Source: Notospermus geniculatus
Lineage: Eukaryota; Nemertea; Pilidiophora; Heteronemertea; Lineidae
Direction of reading: 5' to 3'
DNA: 64,000 bases
Assembly: GCA_002633025.1 (NCBI GenBank)
Contig: NMRB01000054.1
Location: 394,703-458,702, forward strand
Below the pieces are notes generated by a model that saw only the letters and a program-made list of their open reading frames with translations, did not search any database and was not told the DNA's origin. Below are positions 33,501 through 45,325 of this stretch, in pieces. The translations under genes were made by a program, and so were the position numbers. Every line of letters starts with the position of its first letter. Within the stretch, counting starts at the first letter, position 1.

Positions 33501-36500
33501 CTGCCTATGGCGAGTAAGTATACATGATAAACTTGAGCTAGCAATGGGAACCATAGTTTACTGCTTCAATAGGAAATGAAACTGACATCCCAGCCAGTTC
33601 TGATCAATTTCCCACACAAAAGGTGTCCATTCACTTGTATAGGACCTTGTTGTGGTGTGCTGCCCTCTATTGTCGTTAAGATCTCCATTCATACCATCAT
33701 TGACTTGTCTTCTCTAAGAAGCTGTAAGTATATCATTTGGTGATTGAATTCTTTTCTCTAGAACCTGCCGTCAACAACTGGCCATGCAACCCTGGGAAAA
33801 CGATGATCGCTCACATCCCTGCAAACAATGAGATCTGTTCTTTTGGCAGCGGTTACGGTGGAAACTCACTGCTCGGCAAGAAATGTTTTGCCCTTCGACT
33901 CGGCAGCATCCTCGCTAAGAGGGAAGGATGGTTGGCAGAACACATGTTGGTAAGCTGGCAGGCACATTTGTCTGTCTGATATAGATAAAAGTCTGTTAAC
34001 CTTCATTACAGTGTCCATGTTTTTCTTGGCCTAGATGGATGTAAATTCCGGTTAAACCTTTCCAGATTCTTGGCATCACAAACCCAAAAGGTGTGAAGAA
34101 ATACGTCGCAGCTGCTTTCCCGAGTGCTTGTGGTAAAACCAACCTGGCCATGATGAACCCATCACTGCCTGGATACAAGATTGAATGTGTCGGTGACGAT
34201 ATCGCCTGGATGAGGTTTGATGAAAACGGAGTCCTTCGGGCAATCAACCCAGAATATGGCTTCTTTGGAGTTGCCCCAGGTATGTCCTCATATTTCTCTT
34301 GGCTAGGAGAAAGTACCGGTACAGTACACTGGAGTTTATTGGTGGGGTAAGCCAGTTAAAGTACCGGTTGTGAGGATTAGGCAGAGCCTCGCAACGACTG
34401 TAGAGATTAAATCTTGGATCTTTTGACCTCCAGCAAGAGACCACTACACAACCATACACATTGTAGATTTCATTGAAACACAATGAGTGCTGTTTTGTTG
34501 ATAGTATCCCACATCTACAGGATGATACCTTCTTTCAGGAACCAACCACAAGAGTAATCCCAACGCAATGAAAACAGTTTTAGCTGGTAACACCATCTTT
34601 ACCAATGTGGCACAGACCAGTGATGGTGGTCTCTTCTGGGAAGGACTTGAAAAAGAGGTAGATTTAAACAACGTACAGGTGACGTCATGGAAGGGCAAAC
34701 CGTGGAAGAAAGGAGACGCAGAGCCGTCGTCTCATCCTAATTCAAGGTGAGTCAAGATCCGAACGCTTGCTTCGATGATCAACTACCGGCATTGCCTCGG
34801 ACTGGAAACAACTATGTCTTGTGAAAGACATGCAACTGAGGAACACAAGTAGCTTGAAGATGGCCTCTTACACACGTATCAGGGCCAATAATACTTTGGC
34901 TTTGGTCCTGATGGGAAAATCTAATCCAATCCGCAGTTTCAGACTGATATTGTGTTCCTCTCTTCAGATTCTGTACACCAGCAGGTCAGTGCCCGGTGAT
35001 CGACCCAGCATGGGAGGACTCCCGAGGTGTTCCAATAGATGCCATCATCTTTGGCGGTCGACGACCAGAGGGTGTGCCGTTGGTGTACGAGGCCTTTGAC
35101 TGGGCCCATGGTGTGATGGTCGGTGGTGCAATGAAATCGGAGGCTACGTTTGCAGCTGAGCATAAAGGTATGAGCCATTGGTTGTGAACAGTAGGATAGG
35201 AGTTCCTAATGACACCCCTTGATGAGAGACCAAGGTTTAGAATAATTGGACAAATCTTGCTCAAGTGACATGAATGTCAAGTCTAAATGGTCAGACATAA
35301 CTGAATTTGGTTTGGATTGTGACAGATTCTCGCATTTAACGCTGTGATGTTGAATGTCTCTTCATTTCGTCACTGTTTCATTATCCGTCATTGGTTAGGA
35401 AACACGATTTCAAAAAAGACCATATTCATCTTGAAAAGTTTTTTAAAAACTGTTTCTGTATTGTTTCCAATAGTTGGGGGAGCAACAGGTGAGAATGCAC
35501 CGTGTTTGATTATCACGATGCAATCGTTGATAGATTATGATTGGGGTGTTTCTTAAATGGTGGCGTATNTTAGTGTACGAGGCCTTTGACTGGGCCCATG
35601 GTGTGATGGTCGGTGGTGCTATGAAATCGGAGGCTACATTTGCAGCTGAGCATAAAGGTATGAGCCATTGGTTGTGAACAGTATGAGTTCCTGATGACAC
35701 CCCTTGACGAGAGACCAAGATTTAGAATAATTGGACAAATCTTGCTCAAGTGACATGAATGTCAAGTCTAAATGGTCAGACATAACTGAATTTGGTTTGG
35801 ATTGTGACAGATTCTCGCATTTAACGCTGTGATGTTGAATGTCTCTTCATTTCGTCACTGTTTCATTATCCGTCATTGGTTAGGAAACACGATTTCAAAA
35901 AAGACCATATTCATCTTGAAAAGTTTTTTAAAAACTGTTTCTGTATTGTTTCCAATAGTTGGGGGAGCAACAGGTGAGAATGCACCGTGTTTGATTATCA
36001 CGATGCAATCGTTGATAGATTATGATTGGGGTGTTTCTTAAATGGTGGCGTATGTAGGTATTGGTGTTCAATGCATGAAGACAATATGGAGCCAGTTAGA
36101 ATACTCAACTGGTTGGTGAAAGGTGAAAAAGACATCTGTTAGGCCTACACTTGTTAGTCATTCTCTGATGACAAAGATGGCTGGCAATTTGATCGGACAC
36201 AACATGTTCTTCAACTCGAGGGTCGGGGATTTTTAGCATCAAGTTCCTAAAAATCTGTAAAACAGCACGAAGTGGAAGATATGGTGAGATAACTGCATGT
36301 TGAATGGTTGCTAGTTTATCCACTGGGTTTTGGACATGGTTGAGTGTGGGGGGGACAGCATGCTGGGGGGGGGGAGACTTGGGCTGATATAGCTTGATGT
36401 GTCAAGGGTATTGAATGTACATTTTAAACTGGGAGGACTGGAAGGGAAACCTTCCTGTAACATCTCTTGATTTCAAGAATTACAAAGCAATGAAGATTCT

Positions 36501-37023
36501 GCGTTATTTGCAAAGCTTCCTCCCCTAAATTGCATTAATTGAATGTTTTTCAATCTTTTTTTCAGGAAAGGCAGTGATGCACGATCCTTTTGCCATGAGA
36601 CCTTTCTTCGGTTACAACTTTGGTCACTACATGGAACACTGGCTGAGCTTCCAGAAAAAACCCAACCTCAAACTACCCAAGATCTTCCATGTGAACTGGT
36701 TCCGCCGTGATACCAGCGGCAATTTCATCTGGCCTGGATTTGGTGAGAATTCCCGCGTCCTGGATTGGATCTTCCGTCGAGTGAGTGGCGAAGATTGTGC
36801 AATGTCGTCACCTATTGGATATCTACCAAAAGAAGGCATGATAGACGTGTCTGGCCTCGGCAGTATCGATATGGCCGAACTGTTCAGGTTACCGAAGCAG
36901 TTCTGGCAGGAAGAATGCAAAGAGATCGAGACCTATTTTGATGAGCAAGTCAACCAAGACCTCCCACAAGGTGTACATGAGCAGCTCAAGAAACTAGAGG
37001 AAAGGGTTAATGATATGAAGTAA
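30553..37023 (+). CDS. PCK2: Phosphoenolpyruvate carboxykinase (GTP), mitochondrial form
   Basis: Nine coding exons: 30553-30581, 32380-32640, 32890-33074, 33310-33513, 33762-33949, 34066-34279, 34539-34746, 34968-35167, 36566-37023; joined 1947 nt, 648 aa, the usual length. It converts oxaloacetate and GTP to PEP, GDP and CO2. Visible: Arg/Ser/Thr-rich presequence [35 protein letters not shown], kinase-1a [12 protein letters not shown] (307-318, hyper-reactive Cys311), kinase-2 [18 protein letters not shown] and the C-terminal [14 protein letters not shown]. The start is chosen because exon 1 ends in phase 2 and completes an Arg codon with exon 2, and an in-frame stop lies upstream. A separate ATG at 32366 in the intron just before exon 2 would also give a plausible presequence. 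Exon 8 is repeated at 35573-35657 across an N, probably allelic. The PCK2 symbol reflects the presequence; invertebrate PEPCKs are not strict orthologues of vertebrate PCK1/PCK2. Confidence 0.95.
31036..31441. mobile_element. GTCTTAAAAAG repeat element with CAGGGTTCCTGCA ends
   Basis: CAGGGTTCCTGCA at 31036 is inverted as TGCAGGAACCCTG ending at 31441. Both sub-terminal regions contain multiple GTCTTAAAAAGTCTTAAATTT copies in the same orientation, with a GGGCGAGGGCCCCCAGACCC core. PEPCK intron 1. Confidence 0.7.
35083..36054. repeat. Duplicated PEPCK exon 8 and intron segment across N 35569
   Basis: 35083-35568 and 35573-36054 are near-identical. Within the exon the copies differ by two synonymous changes (GCA/GCT, ACG/ACA), with a small intronic indel. 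The second copy lacks the exon's acceptor half. Interpreted as allelic contigs joined at the N, not exon duplication. Confidence 0.85.
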
Positions 37024-38768
37024 TTACTAGAGCGAGAGTTAACACTATGAAGTAATTACTAGAACGAGAACTAACAATGTGATGTAATTACTAGAGCGAG
37101 AGTTACCTCAACCGTATAGGAGAGAAATGATTCCAGATAGAGATAGGAACTTTAGGCTTACATACCATGCAAGATAGTAATGAGTATTGCATTGGTGGCG
37201 CTGATTTAACCAAGAATTCTCCATCAATGTGGAACGAATCCCAGAAATTTTATGGAGTGCTAATTTGTGTGCAGTATGATGTTGAATTGTTGAAGGTTGT
37301 TATGTAGTGTGTGTAGTTGAGCAAGTGTTTGCTGCATTTTCAAACTGTGACAGTATACTTGATCAGTGATGTCCTATGCTGGCTGCGACCTCCAGCTGGT
37401 TGGTACGTGTAGTTGTAGGAGAATTCTTGACATGGCTGTAGGATAGTATAGGCTTGGAGGAATTCTAATTCCTCCGAGGTATAGGCAAGAATCATTCACA
37501 GATTCTCGTATCATTCTACAATAATGCTCATTTTGCATCTCGGTGAAAGACGTATTAAAAAGTATAGCTCTGAATGTGACAGCTTCTCAGGGACAAATTG
37601 AAGGCAACTTTTGGTATTCAGGTATCCACATCTCTCGAACAAACGAAGAATTTTGACATAATCTCATCAGAATCAGACTCTCTGCAGAGTGAATGTTTGG
37701 AATGTTACAGACACTACAATGAAGAGAACTTGGTGTCTTCCTTTCCAAATGCTTTATAATGCATTAAACATGTTAACATTACCACAAGGTCTGATGATCC
37801 AATGGATTGACTATGTGTGGAAATCACTGACATTTATGTGGAAAACATCGAACATTTTAGAAGTTACCCGTGTGCAATAAGAACCTATTATACCGTTTGA
37901 ATTTTCTGTTGTTTAATGGACTATTTTTGAAAGCACTTTCCTGAATGGCTGCTGTTACCGACTGTACTTCTACTTTAGAAACCAACAAAACACGAGTACA
38001 GGAAACCGACCTTTCCTTCTCATTCTTTATGTGGTCAGTATATACATACATGGAAAATCATGTCAGTGCCTTCTGAGGCGCTATAGTGTCATAATTGGCT
38101 GCCAGCCATGGGTTTATTTTCCTAATAATGTTCAGAGAAAAAAGCTTTCCCAGCAGCGATAACTATAGAAGGACACAATGCAGTGGGTCTTCCTCGGTGT
38201 TGGTTTGATAGACTTGCCCCCCCNNNCCCCCCCCCCCCCGCCCAAGGACACTGTTGTGAGGTTCCTACAGGTCATCAAATTACTATTGGGACAGGTTTTT
38301 TCATGGACAGATATTTTTCAAAAAGACTGGTCTCACTGTGCTGTGTACATGTGTACTGTTTTATATACATGTACTAGTATGTGATGTGGTCAGACGTAAC
38401 GTACATATAGTGTGGTTGTGAACTTGGTGAACTCTTCATTTGCAAATTCTCTTAATCAATCTTGTCGTACAGTGATCTGCGGCACAGGCCTTTATTTTGT
38501 CCTCGTTGTTCATGTCCTGTCAGTAATGTCTATCACTCTGTTTAACAAAACACAGCTCTTTCTGTTCATGAATAACATAAATACTGGTATCAGTCGATTT
38601 CTTGACTCAAGTGAATACTTCAAACACCTGTGTGTGTAGTACCATAAAATGGTAGTACATGTAGTGCCTTAATGTCCCGTTTTGTGTTTTTGGTGGAGAT
38701 TTCTATTTTCGAATCTTTAGCAACTGCATTTGCATGTATCATGTCACATGTGAATGGTTGATCTACAT

Positions 38769-38891
38769 TAGGGGCCGATTTCACAAAGAGTGTTGAAGAC
38801 TTCGACGCGTGTAACTTCATGCATGGTGGAAGTGCGTGCATTTAGTGAACACGCGTCTAAGTCTTAAACAACCTTTGTGAAATCGGCCCTA
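38769..38891. mobile_element. MITE with TAGGGGCCGATTTCACAAAG ends
   Basis: TAGGGGCCGATTTCACAAAG at the left, CTTTGTGAAATCGGCCCTA at the right; inner GACGCGTG/CACGCGTC also pair. 123 bp. Confidence 0.7.
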
Positions 38892-40040
38892 GGAGTTTCA
38901 TAAGATAGATATGTCTAGACACATGTAGCAGAGTTGTTCTACATGTATGCATGAATTTCTCAAGTTCAGGCAACTGGGTTCAGGTTGTGAAGTCTTTCAA
39001 GGCTCAATGCAGGGATGCAAACTCCTCTATGGGGGCTACTCATGTGATAGCAAACCTCGATTTCAAACATTTTGATTGAAAAGGTTTGACTAAATACACA
39101 TTCGATGTGGAGGTGTCTGGGTCATGGATGTTTTGTGGTATGTGCAGGTACAACCACAGTACGAGAATTTTAGCTGTATAATTTATTTGAGAAATAAACA
39201 GAGCTTAGTCCGACTCAGATGCCCTTGTTTCTCGTTCCCTGTCATCTTAATATAGAGCAGTATTGTATATGACATGATGCTCCCTGCGGAAATTATCACC
39301 AGGAATCAACAGTGAACATGGACACCTCAAGTCTTGACTGCTAGAACGTTAGTATTAGCAAACTTCAACTGTTCGAGTGCACAGTGGGGAACATCAGTGC
39401 CAGTCGCCTCTTTAGTCTGGGATCGGACAGGTATTCACGAGTTACGTCCTTTTCTACATGTTGTAGAGTGAGAGCAAGTGTTGCTGTTTTAGCACTCGGC
39501 TCTCGATTAATCTTTTCCTACACTACTTGACTTTACATGTTGATCATTCAGCGAGGAGGGGACTCACTTGAACTTCAGGCCACAGCCAGCTAAACACAGG
39601 ACCCAATGAATCTTGCACCATTCAGACGAGGTCGACTGAGTGATGGCAAGATGCACACACCTGTCAGATGGTCATCACAAACTCCTTGGAGGGACTGCTG
39701 TCCGTGAGGTTTGGGGGTCAACCTCTTTTCAAAATGAACCGCTCTTCAAACAAGGGAGATAGGGCTAGTCTCAACACATTCATTTCCGAGAGCTTTACCG
39801 TACCTTCAGTTTTTGCCCCTGAAGCCAACAGCCCTCCCCCTCTACATGTACCGGTAGGTGCCCATCAGAGCATGGTGGGAAGTGCAACAAACGGGAGACA
39901 TGAACCTGGTGCATGAACCCGACACCACAGAAATTCAAGTTTATGGAAATACATTCACGGCATGCAACCTGAAACCATCAAAGTGACAGTTTTCAAGAGT
40001 ATTGCTATATTTATTTTCTATTTCAGATTCATATGGAGCA

Positions 40041-40268
40041 CAGTGAAGAAGGTCATAATGAACACAGGGCCATCATGAAGAACAGGGTGATACATGCAAT
40101 GATGAACAGGGTCATAATGAACAAGAGGGTCATAATGAAGAGGGCCATAATGATGAACAGGGTCATAATGAACAACAGGGCCATAATGATGAACAGGGTC
40201 ATAATGAACAACAGGGCCATAATGATGAACAGGGTCATAATGAACAACAGGGCCATAATGAAGAACAC
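40041..40268. repeat. Minisatellite, about 36-bp unit
   Basis: Alternating units AACAGGGTCATAATGA and ACAACAGGGCCATAATGATG run head to tail, degenerate at the left and exact at the right, within the RPL13 3' flank. In one plus-strand frame it reads GHNEQQGHNDEQ repeats; no gene context supports translation. Confidence 0.85.
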
Positions 40269-40328
40269 AAAAAACTCATCACAATGAGTTCACTTGTAAA
40301 TACTTTTTTTTGTACAACTTATTACAAC

Positions 40329-41796
40329 TTATTTGTTTTCTTCTTCAGCCTCGCGGGCTTTCTTTAACCGGAGGCCGTTGAGTCGTTTGTGAGCTCTAGC
40401 CTGGCGGATTGTGTTGAAGGCAGAGAACTTCTTCTCTTCCTCAGTCACCTTGCGTGCACGTTCTTTCTTGGTGATCTGGCTGACTGGCATCACCTCACCG
40501 GACAGCTGAGTGGCCATCTTGAGCTCCTCGGCCTGAAAGTAGAACGAATAAGAATGAGAATAGAATCACATTATTCCTTCTTGCCTGTGTCATGCAACAA
40601 CTTGATAATCTTCAACTCCCTGTCAGCACCGAAGGGACCAATCCAAGAAGCGTGAATACTCACCGAGGCATCACCCTTCTTCGGCTTGCTCAACTTCTTG
40701 GGGAAGAGGATCAATTTAGACTTGTACTCCTTCAGTCGCTGCACATTCTGCTGGAGTGATTCCACTGAAACATTCCTTCTCCTGAAGTCAACGGCGATAC
40801 CAATGGTGCTTGCATACCTCTTGGAGATGCCAGCTGCCTGGAGAAGAGAATGACACATTTTAATCAGCTATTCTGATAAGGGGGGAGGGGGACTACAGTG
40901 GAACCCCGGTCGACGACCACCCCTATAACGCGACCACCCCGGAAAGACGACCAGTTTTCAATTGTCCCGATTGTTTTTCTCTTTATTTCCCTTTGGAGAG
41001 TTTCACTAACGCGACCACCCCGCTATCCAGACCGCGACCACAGCTTTGGCTGTCCCAAGTGGCAATTAGCACCTCGGTAACACGACCAACTGCAACCTAA
41101 TTAGTGGTCTGATTATCAAACAAAGGCGAGTCAGCAGTGTGTGTGTACCAAACAGGACCAATTAACACATGACATAAGCCATGTGCATGACGGGTTGGGG
41201 TCAGCGATCATAAAAGGCAGGCCTAAGCATGAGACGGGCGCAATATTTACACGGAATTCACCATTTCCAGACCTGCCAGTCGTCCATCCTAGTCGTCAGT
41301 GTCAGTGGGCTATCTGCTTACTAGTATCAGGCCAGGCTGGAGATGGTCTAGTCTGGTTTATTAAACGAAACATGGATAAAAAAGAAAATATGACACTCAG
41401 TTTATACTTCGGTCTGGATCGGCACTCATCGGGCCGATTTCGGTAAGGCGACCACCCCGCTAATGCGACCACTTAGGGTCTGTCCCATGGGTGGTCGTGT
41501 TACCGGGGTTCCACTGTACATGAAAATACACAACTTTAGTTCATTCTTACCTTTAACTCGTCAAGAGAGAACCCTCGTCCAGTGCGGACACGAGTGTTGT
41601 ACTTGAACGTGGGACACCTGACAATAGGTCTGAGTGGTCCTCCAACTGGTCTTGGCATGATAGCACGAGCCTTTTTCTGCCTGTTAGCATGACGTCTCTT
41701 CTTCCTCATGGGCTGGTTGAACCAGCACCTGACGTACTTCTGCCATTCCTTGTGGAAGTGCCCATTGGGCACCATGTTATTTCTTTTGGGGGCCAT
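40329..41796 (-). CDS. RPL13: Ribosomal protein eL13 (RPL13)
   Basis: Three coding exons in transcript order: 41551-41796, 40664-40837, 40329-40532; 207 aa, near the usual 211. The initiator lies four or five bases after a CTTTCAG acceptor at 41801, so a non-coding first exon is upstream, as is typical of ribosomal protein genes. Recognisable segments: [70 protein letters not shown] and a C-terminal Lys/Glu-rich tail. It is a component of the large cytosolic ribosomal subunit. The intron between the first two coding exons carries a 621-bp TA-flanked element that is absent from the neighbouring copy. Confidence 0.96.
40896..41516. mobile_element. 621-bp TA-flanked element, CAGTGGAACCCCGGT ends
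   Basis: CAGTGGAACCCCGGT at the left and ACCGGGGTTCCACTG at the right are exact inverses, with TA at 40894-40895 and 41517-41518. The interior repeats GCGACCACCCCG. Copy 2 of the locus has one TA at 47102-47103 and no insert. No transposase; Tc1/mariner-type non-autonomous element. Confidence 0.88.
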
Positions 41797-42230
41797 CGTG
41801 GCTGAAAGAGAGATTATGGTCAGTGGCGGTGTTTCCAAAATCAAACTCAAATCTTTGAGTGGCAGATGATGCCCTGAAGCAGCCTCCACCACTCGTATCA
41901 TGCTCGTGTTGTGGTTCACCTCACACGAGTAAGAATAAGATTTTAAAAAAGACGTTGACAGACAGTTCGAAGTCCTCCACTCGCACTCTCGACTCGGCAC
42001 TCACAACTCTATAAAACTACTTCTATGCCAATGTAATGAATGAACTGACTAGTGCAGGACGGACATGGCAATTGCCAATAGGGGTCGCCCTAGTACATGC
42101 AGCATGCATAGGCCTATGCAATGCACAAAGTGCAGTGACAGTGTAGGCCTAACAGTGATAGTGTAGCCTGTAGGCTTTACTGATGCATCGTTCTGTACTT
42201 GTGTCTTGTAGGCCGATGTCAGGACGTGAT

Positions 42231-42323
42231 CACAGGCGCTCGTGGCGACACACAACGGCAACACACTAAAATATATTATATATTTTAGTGTGTTGCCGTT
42301 GTGTGTCGCCACGAGCGCCTGTG
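42231..42323. mobile_element. 93-bp perfectly palindromic MITE with 8-bp target duplication
   Basis: CACAGGCGCTCGTGGCGACA begins a 46-bp arm that is repeated exactly in inverse order, the whole element being a palindrome around one base. GACGTGAT flanks it at 42223-42230 and 42324-42331. Copy 2 has a single GACGTGAT at 47790-47797. The 8-bp duplication suggests hAT-type insertion. Confidence 0.88.
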
Positions 42324-42856
42324 GACGTGATGGCCTTCTGATCGAACAACTGTCAGGCCACAAGAAACTGTAGACAGTCTAATAATGACGAACAGGGGCT
42401 AAACTATCGTTTGACAGGTCCATACAACGACTCCGAACACTACGCACACACGTTTTTTGTACAGAAGAACATGCAGCGTGTGAACAGTGCTGTCTTGCAC
42501 GGAAAGACCGTTCCTTCGGCTCCATTTTCACCGAGTAATGGGGCAAAACCGATCAAACTAGCCACCCATATCGGTTAAATGTATATTTTATTTGCATCTT
42601 ATGACATTGATGATGCTATTTCTACTCAAATTGTGTGATTTCAGAAGGATTTAAAAACATAGTTCATCCTCGTACCTCAACGTTATGGCCGTCGATTGAA
42701 AAAGGAAGTGGTCGGCTAGAACTGCATTGTGGGAATTTTCAGCCCCAGGCGTGGTTACTCAAACTGTCGCTAGATGTCACTAGCTACCGGTGTAAACGGA
42801 ACTGTGACCAGGGAATCTAAGTCCGACTATACAGCGTTATTCGAATGGAAATGGTT

Positions 42857-43155
42857 TCTCAGGCGCGGATCCAAGGGGGGGGGGGCGCACCCGCCGCACG
42901 CCCCCCTTTCGGCCAAAAAATCTTTAAAATCCACCGTGAAATTCTGAAATTTGGAGCAAATCATTGNTCTCAGGCGCGGATCCAAGGGGGGGGGGCGCAC
43001 CCGCCGCACGCCCCCCTTTCGGCCAAAAAATCTTTAAAATCCACCGTGAAATTCTGAAATTTGGAGCAAATCATTGAAATTGACCGTAGATTTGAACAAT
43101 GTTTCTATAGCACAGTGCGCCCCCTGTTTCCCGAAATCCTGGATCCGTCCCTGTT
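42857..43155. repeat. GCGGATCCAAGGGGG element, internally duplicated across N 42967
   Basis: 42857-42966 and 42968-43075 are near-identical copies of CAGGCGCGGATCCAAGGGG to TTTGGAGCAAATCATTG; the right end CTGGATCCGTCCCTG is at about 43140-43155. A further inverted relative follows at 43258-43440. Confidence 0.7.
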
Positions 43156-43953
43156 TCTATAGGTCCATATATCCGGATCCAGTGGCTTTTGTTGAACAAA
43201 AATATTGTTCTTAGATTCCAAGGGGACTTGTTCCCGTCAAACCCGGCGGTAAACAATGTCAGGGGCGGAGCCAGGATTTTTCGGTAGGAAAGAGGGGCGC
43301 ACTGTACATTCATGAAATCTGCGGTGAATTTCAATGATTTGCTCCAAATTTCAGAATTTCACGGTCAATTTTACAGATTTGTTGGCCGAAAGGGGGAGCG
43401 TGCGCCGGGTACGGGTGCGCCCCCCATCCGGCCGCGCCTGAATGTGCGCCTATCGGATGACTCGTTACATTGTCATTCCAACTCGACAGAAGAAGCGGGG
43501 GGAGGGGGATTAGCGCCCATTGCCAAATCGGGAGAAAATAACCGTTGGCTGGGGGTGGGAAAACCATGCGCCTTATTGCATATGGATGTGGGCGCACGTG
43601 TAGGTCTTGTATTCTCCAATAGCGGGATATAAACGCCGCCATTGGAGAATACAATTACTCTATCGATCCGTTTTCTATCGCGCACGCGGGTTGAGAATTG
43701 AATCGTGAAGGATTCTCATGATATGAAACAGGAACAGACAAGGATGTGACAAGACAGAGGGATCTGCCGGATTTCCATCATTTATCACAACATTATTTCA
43801 TTTTGTATCAGCGAGACGGAGGTTCGGCGCCAATGATCAGCCGAGCTGGGGGAGGAATCGAGATCCGAAGGTCACACGAGAGGAGACGAAGAAGTATCGG
43901 CATTTCGTGGTTTCTATGAATTCGACGGATATCAGAGGGACAGTACAACAGAT

Positions 43954-44357
43954 ATGGAGCCAATTCAAGACGCAGGTATGTCATTGTTGCGTAGTACGAG
44001 CATCAGCTGTGATTTCATTTGTTTGGTTTACACTCTTAATCAACAAAAGGTCAATGGCACAGATCTCGTGGCATTCATGACGACCTGGTCTATTTCAATG
44101 TGCGCATGTTCATCTTTTTTTGCGCGGGAAATATAAAAAGCGTCGCCTGTCGGCAAGGCGCACCCTGGATAGCGTTGAGCGTTTACGGTCCAGGAGCGAG
44201 TAGCGATGGTTCATTTTAAGGCCTTTCTCCTACTGTGAGGTTTTAGAAGGCAATTCTTCCTCGCTGTCTGATGTATACAAGTCGGTCTTGATCGCTGTAT
44301 CCGCAGCATCAGTATTTGGTTTCCATGGCAACTTAGGATGTCCTTCATATGTCACAG
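43954..44357 (+). CDS. Candidate 5' exons of an unrecognised membrane protein
   Basis: Two putative exons, 43954-43975 and 44247-44357, join in phase 1 and encode MEPIQDAEGNSSSLSDVYKS then VLIAVSAASVFGFHGNLGCP and SYVTG, with good donors (CAG|GTATGT, CAG|GTAAGC). A hydrophilic start with an N-glycosylation-type NSS followed by a hydrophobic stretch suggests a membrane protein. An upstream ATG at 43917 opens another frame that stops in the second exon. Downstream exons were not found, partly because of the N gap at 44671. The pair is intact in the second copy (49302-49705). No family recognised. Confidence 0.35.
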
Positions 44358-44670
44358 GTAAGCGGTGGCGGCAAAAGCTGGGTGGTGAATTGTTTTCATG
44401 GGGGTTTTAATCGTGGGGGTTCGTGGGGGAACGGGGGGGGGGAACAGAGGTGCATGTCAAAAATTCATAAAAGCGAGCGACTTTTGATCAGGTCGAATAT
44501 ATATATAGTCGTCGCGTGAAACCTCTCAGTCTGTGGTAGACTCTGGAAAGCCGTCGTGTCTACGGAAGGCAGCAGACAATTTTATGGGCATTCGCTGGCC
44601 GTAGTGTGTCCTCTCTCGACCAGGCGACGTTCCCTTCAGCTTCCGCCATTCACCCTCTCTTTACCCTATT

Positions 44671-45325
44671 NNNNNNNNNNNNNNNNNNNNNNNNNNNNNN
44701 NNNNNNNNNNNNNNNNNNNNNNNNNNNNNNNNNNNNNNNNNNNNNNNNNNNNNNNNNNNNNNNNNNNNNNNNNNNNNNNNNNNNNNNNNNNNNNNNNNNN
44801 NNNNNNNNNNNNNNNNNNNNNNNNNNNNNNNNNNNNNNNNNNNNNNNNNNNNNNNNNNNNNNNNNNNNNNNNNNNNNNNNNNNNNNNNNNNNNNNNNNNN
44901 NNNNNNNNNNNNNNNNNNNNNNNNNNNNNNNNNNNNNNNNNNNNNNNNNNNNNNNNNNNNNNNNNNNNNNNNNNNNNNNNNNNNNNNNNNNNNNNNNNNN
45001 NNNNNNNNNNNNNNNNNNNNNNNNNNNNNNNNNNNNNNNNNNNNNNNNNNNNNNNNNNNNNNNNNNNNNNNNNNNNNNNNNNNNNNNNNNNNNNNNNNNN
45101 NNNNNNNNNNNNNNNNNNNNNNNNNNNNNNNNNNNNNNNNNNNNNNNNNNNNNNNNNNNNNNNNNNNNNNNNNNNNNNNNNNNNNNNNNNNNNNNNNNNN
45201 NNNNNNNNNNNNNNNNNNNNNNNNNNNNNNNNNNNNNNNNNNNNNNNNNNNNNNNNNNNNNNNNNNNNNNNNNNNNNNNNNNNNNNNNNNNNNNNNNNNN
45301 NNNNNNNNNNNNNNNNNNNNNNNNN
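44671..45325. other. Assembly gap (655 N)
   Basis: Run of N in copy 1; the matching interval in copy 2 is 50019-50805 (787 nt), AT-rich and containing the hairpin at 50163. Confidence 0.95.

Larger units (their letters stand above)
37024..40328. other. PEPCK 3' UTR and convergent interval to RPL13
   Basis: Long probable 3' UTR with AATAAA near 39194; N triplet in a C-run at 38224-38226; MITE at 38769; minisatellite at 40041. No additional gene recognised. Confidence 0.5.

Noticed and set aside
35573-35657. A second PEPCK exon 8 as a real exon duplication
   Set aside because: It begins mid-exon right after an N, lacks an acceptor, differs only by synonymous changes, and the following intron is also repeated; allelic joining explains it.
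40041-40268. CRISPR-like array
   Set aside because: Units are contiguous with no unique spacers; eukaryotic minisatellite.
40033-40287. A repetitive 84-codon protein (both strands open)
   Set aside because: The frame exists only because of the minisatellite unit; no upstream gene structure or homology.
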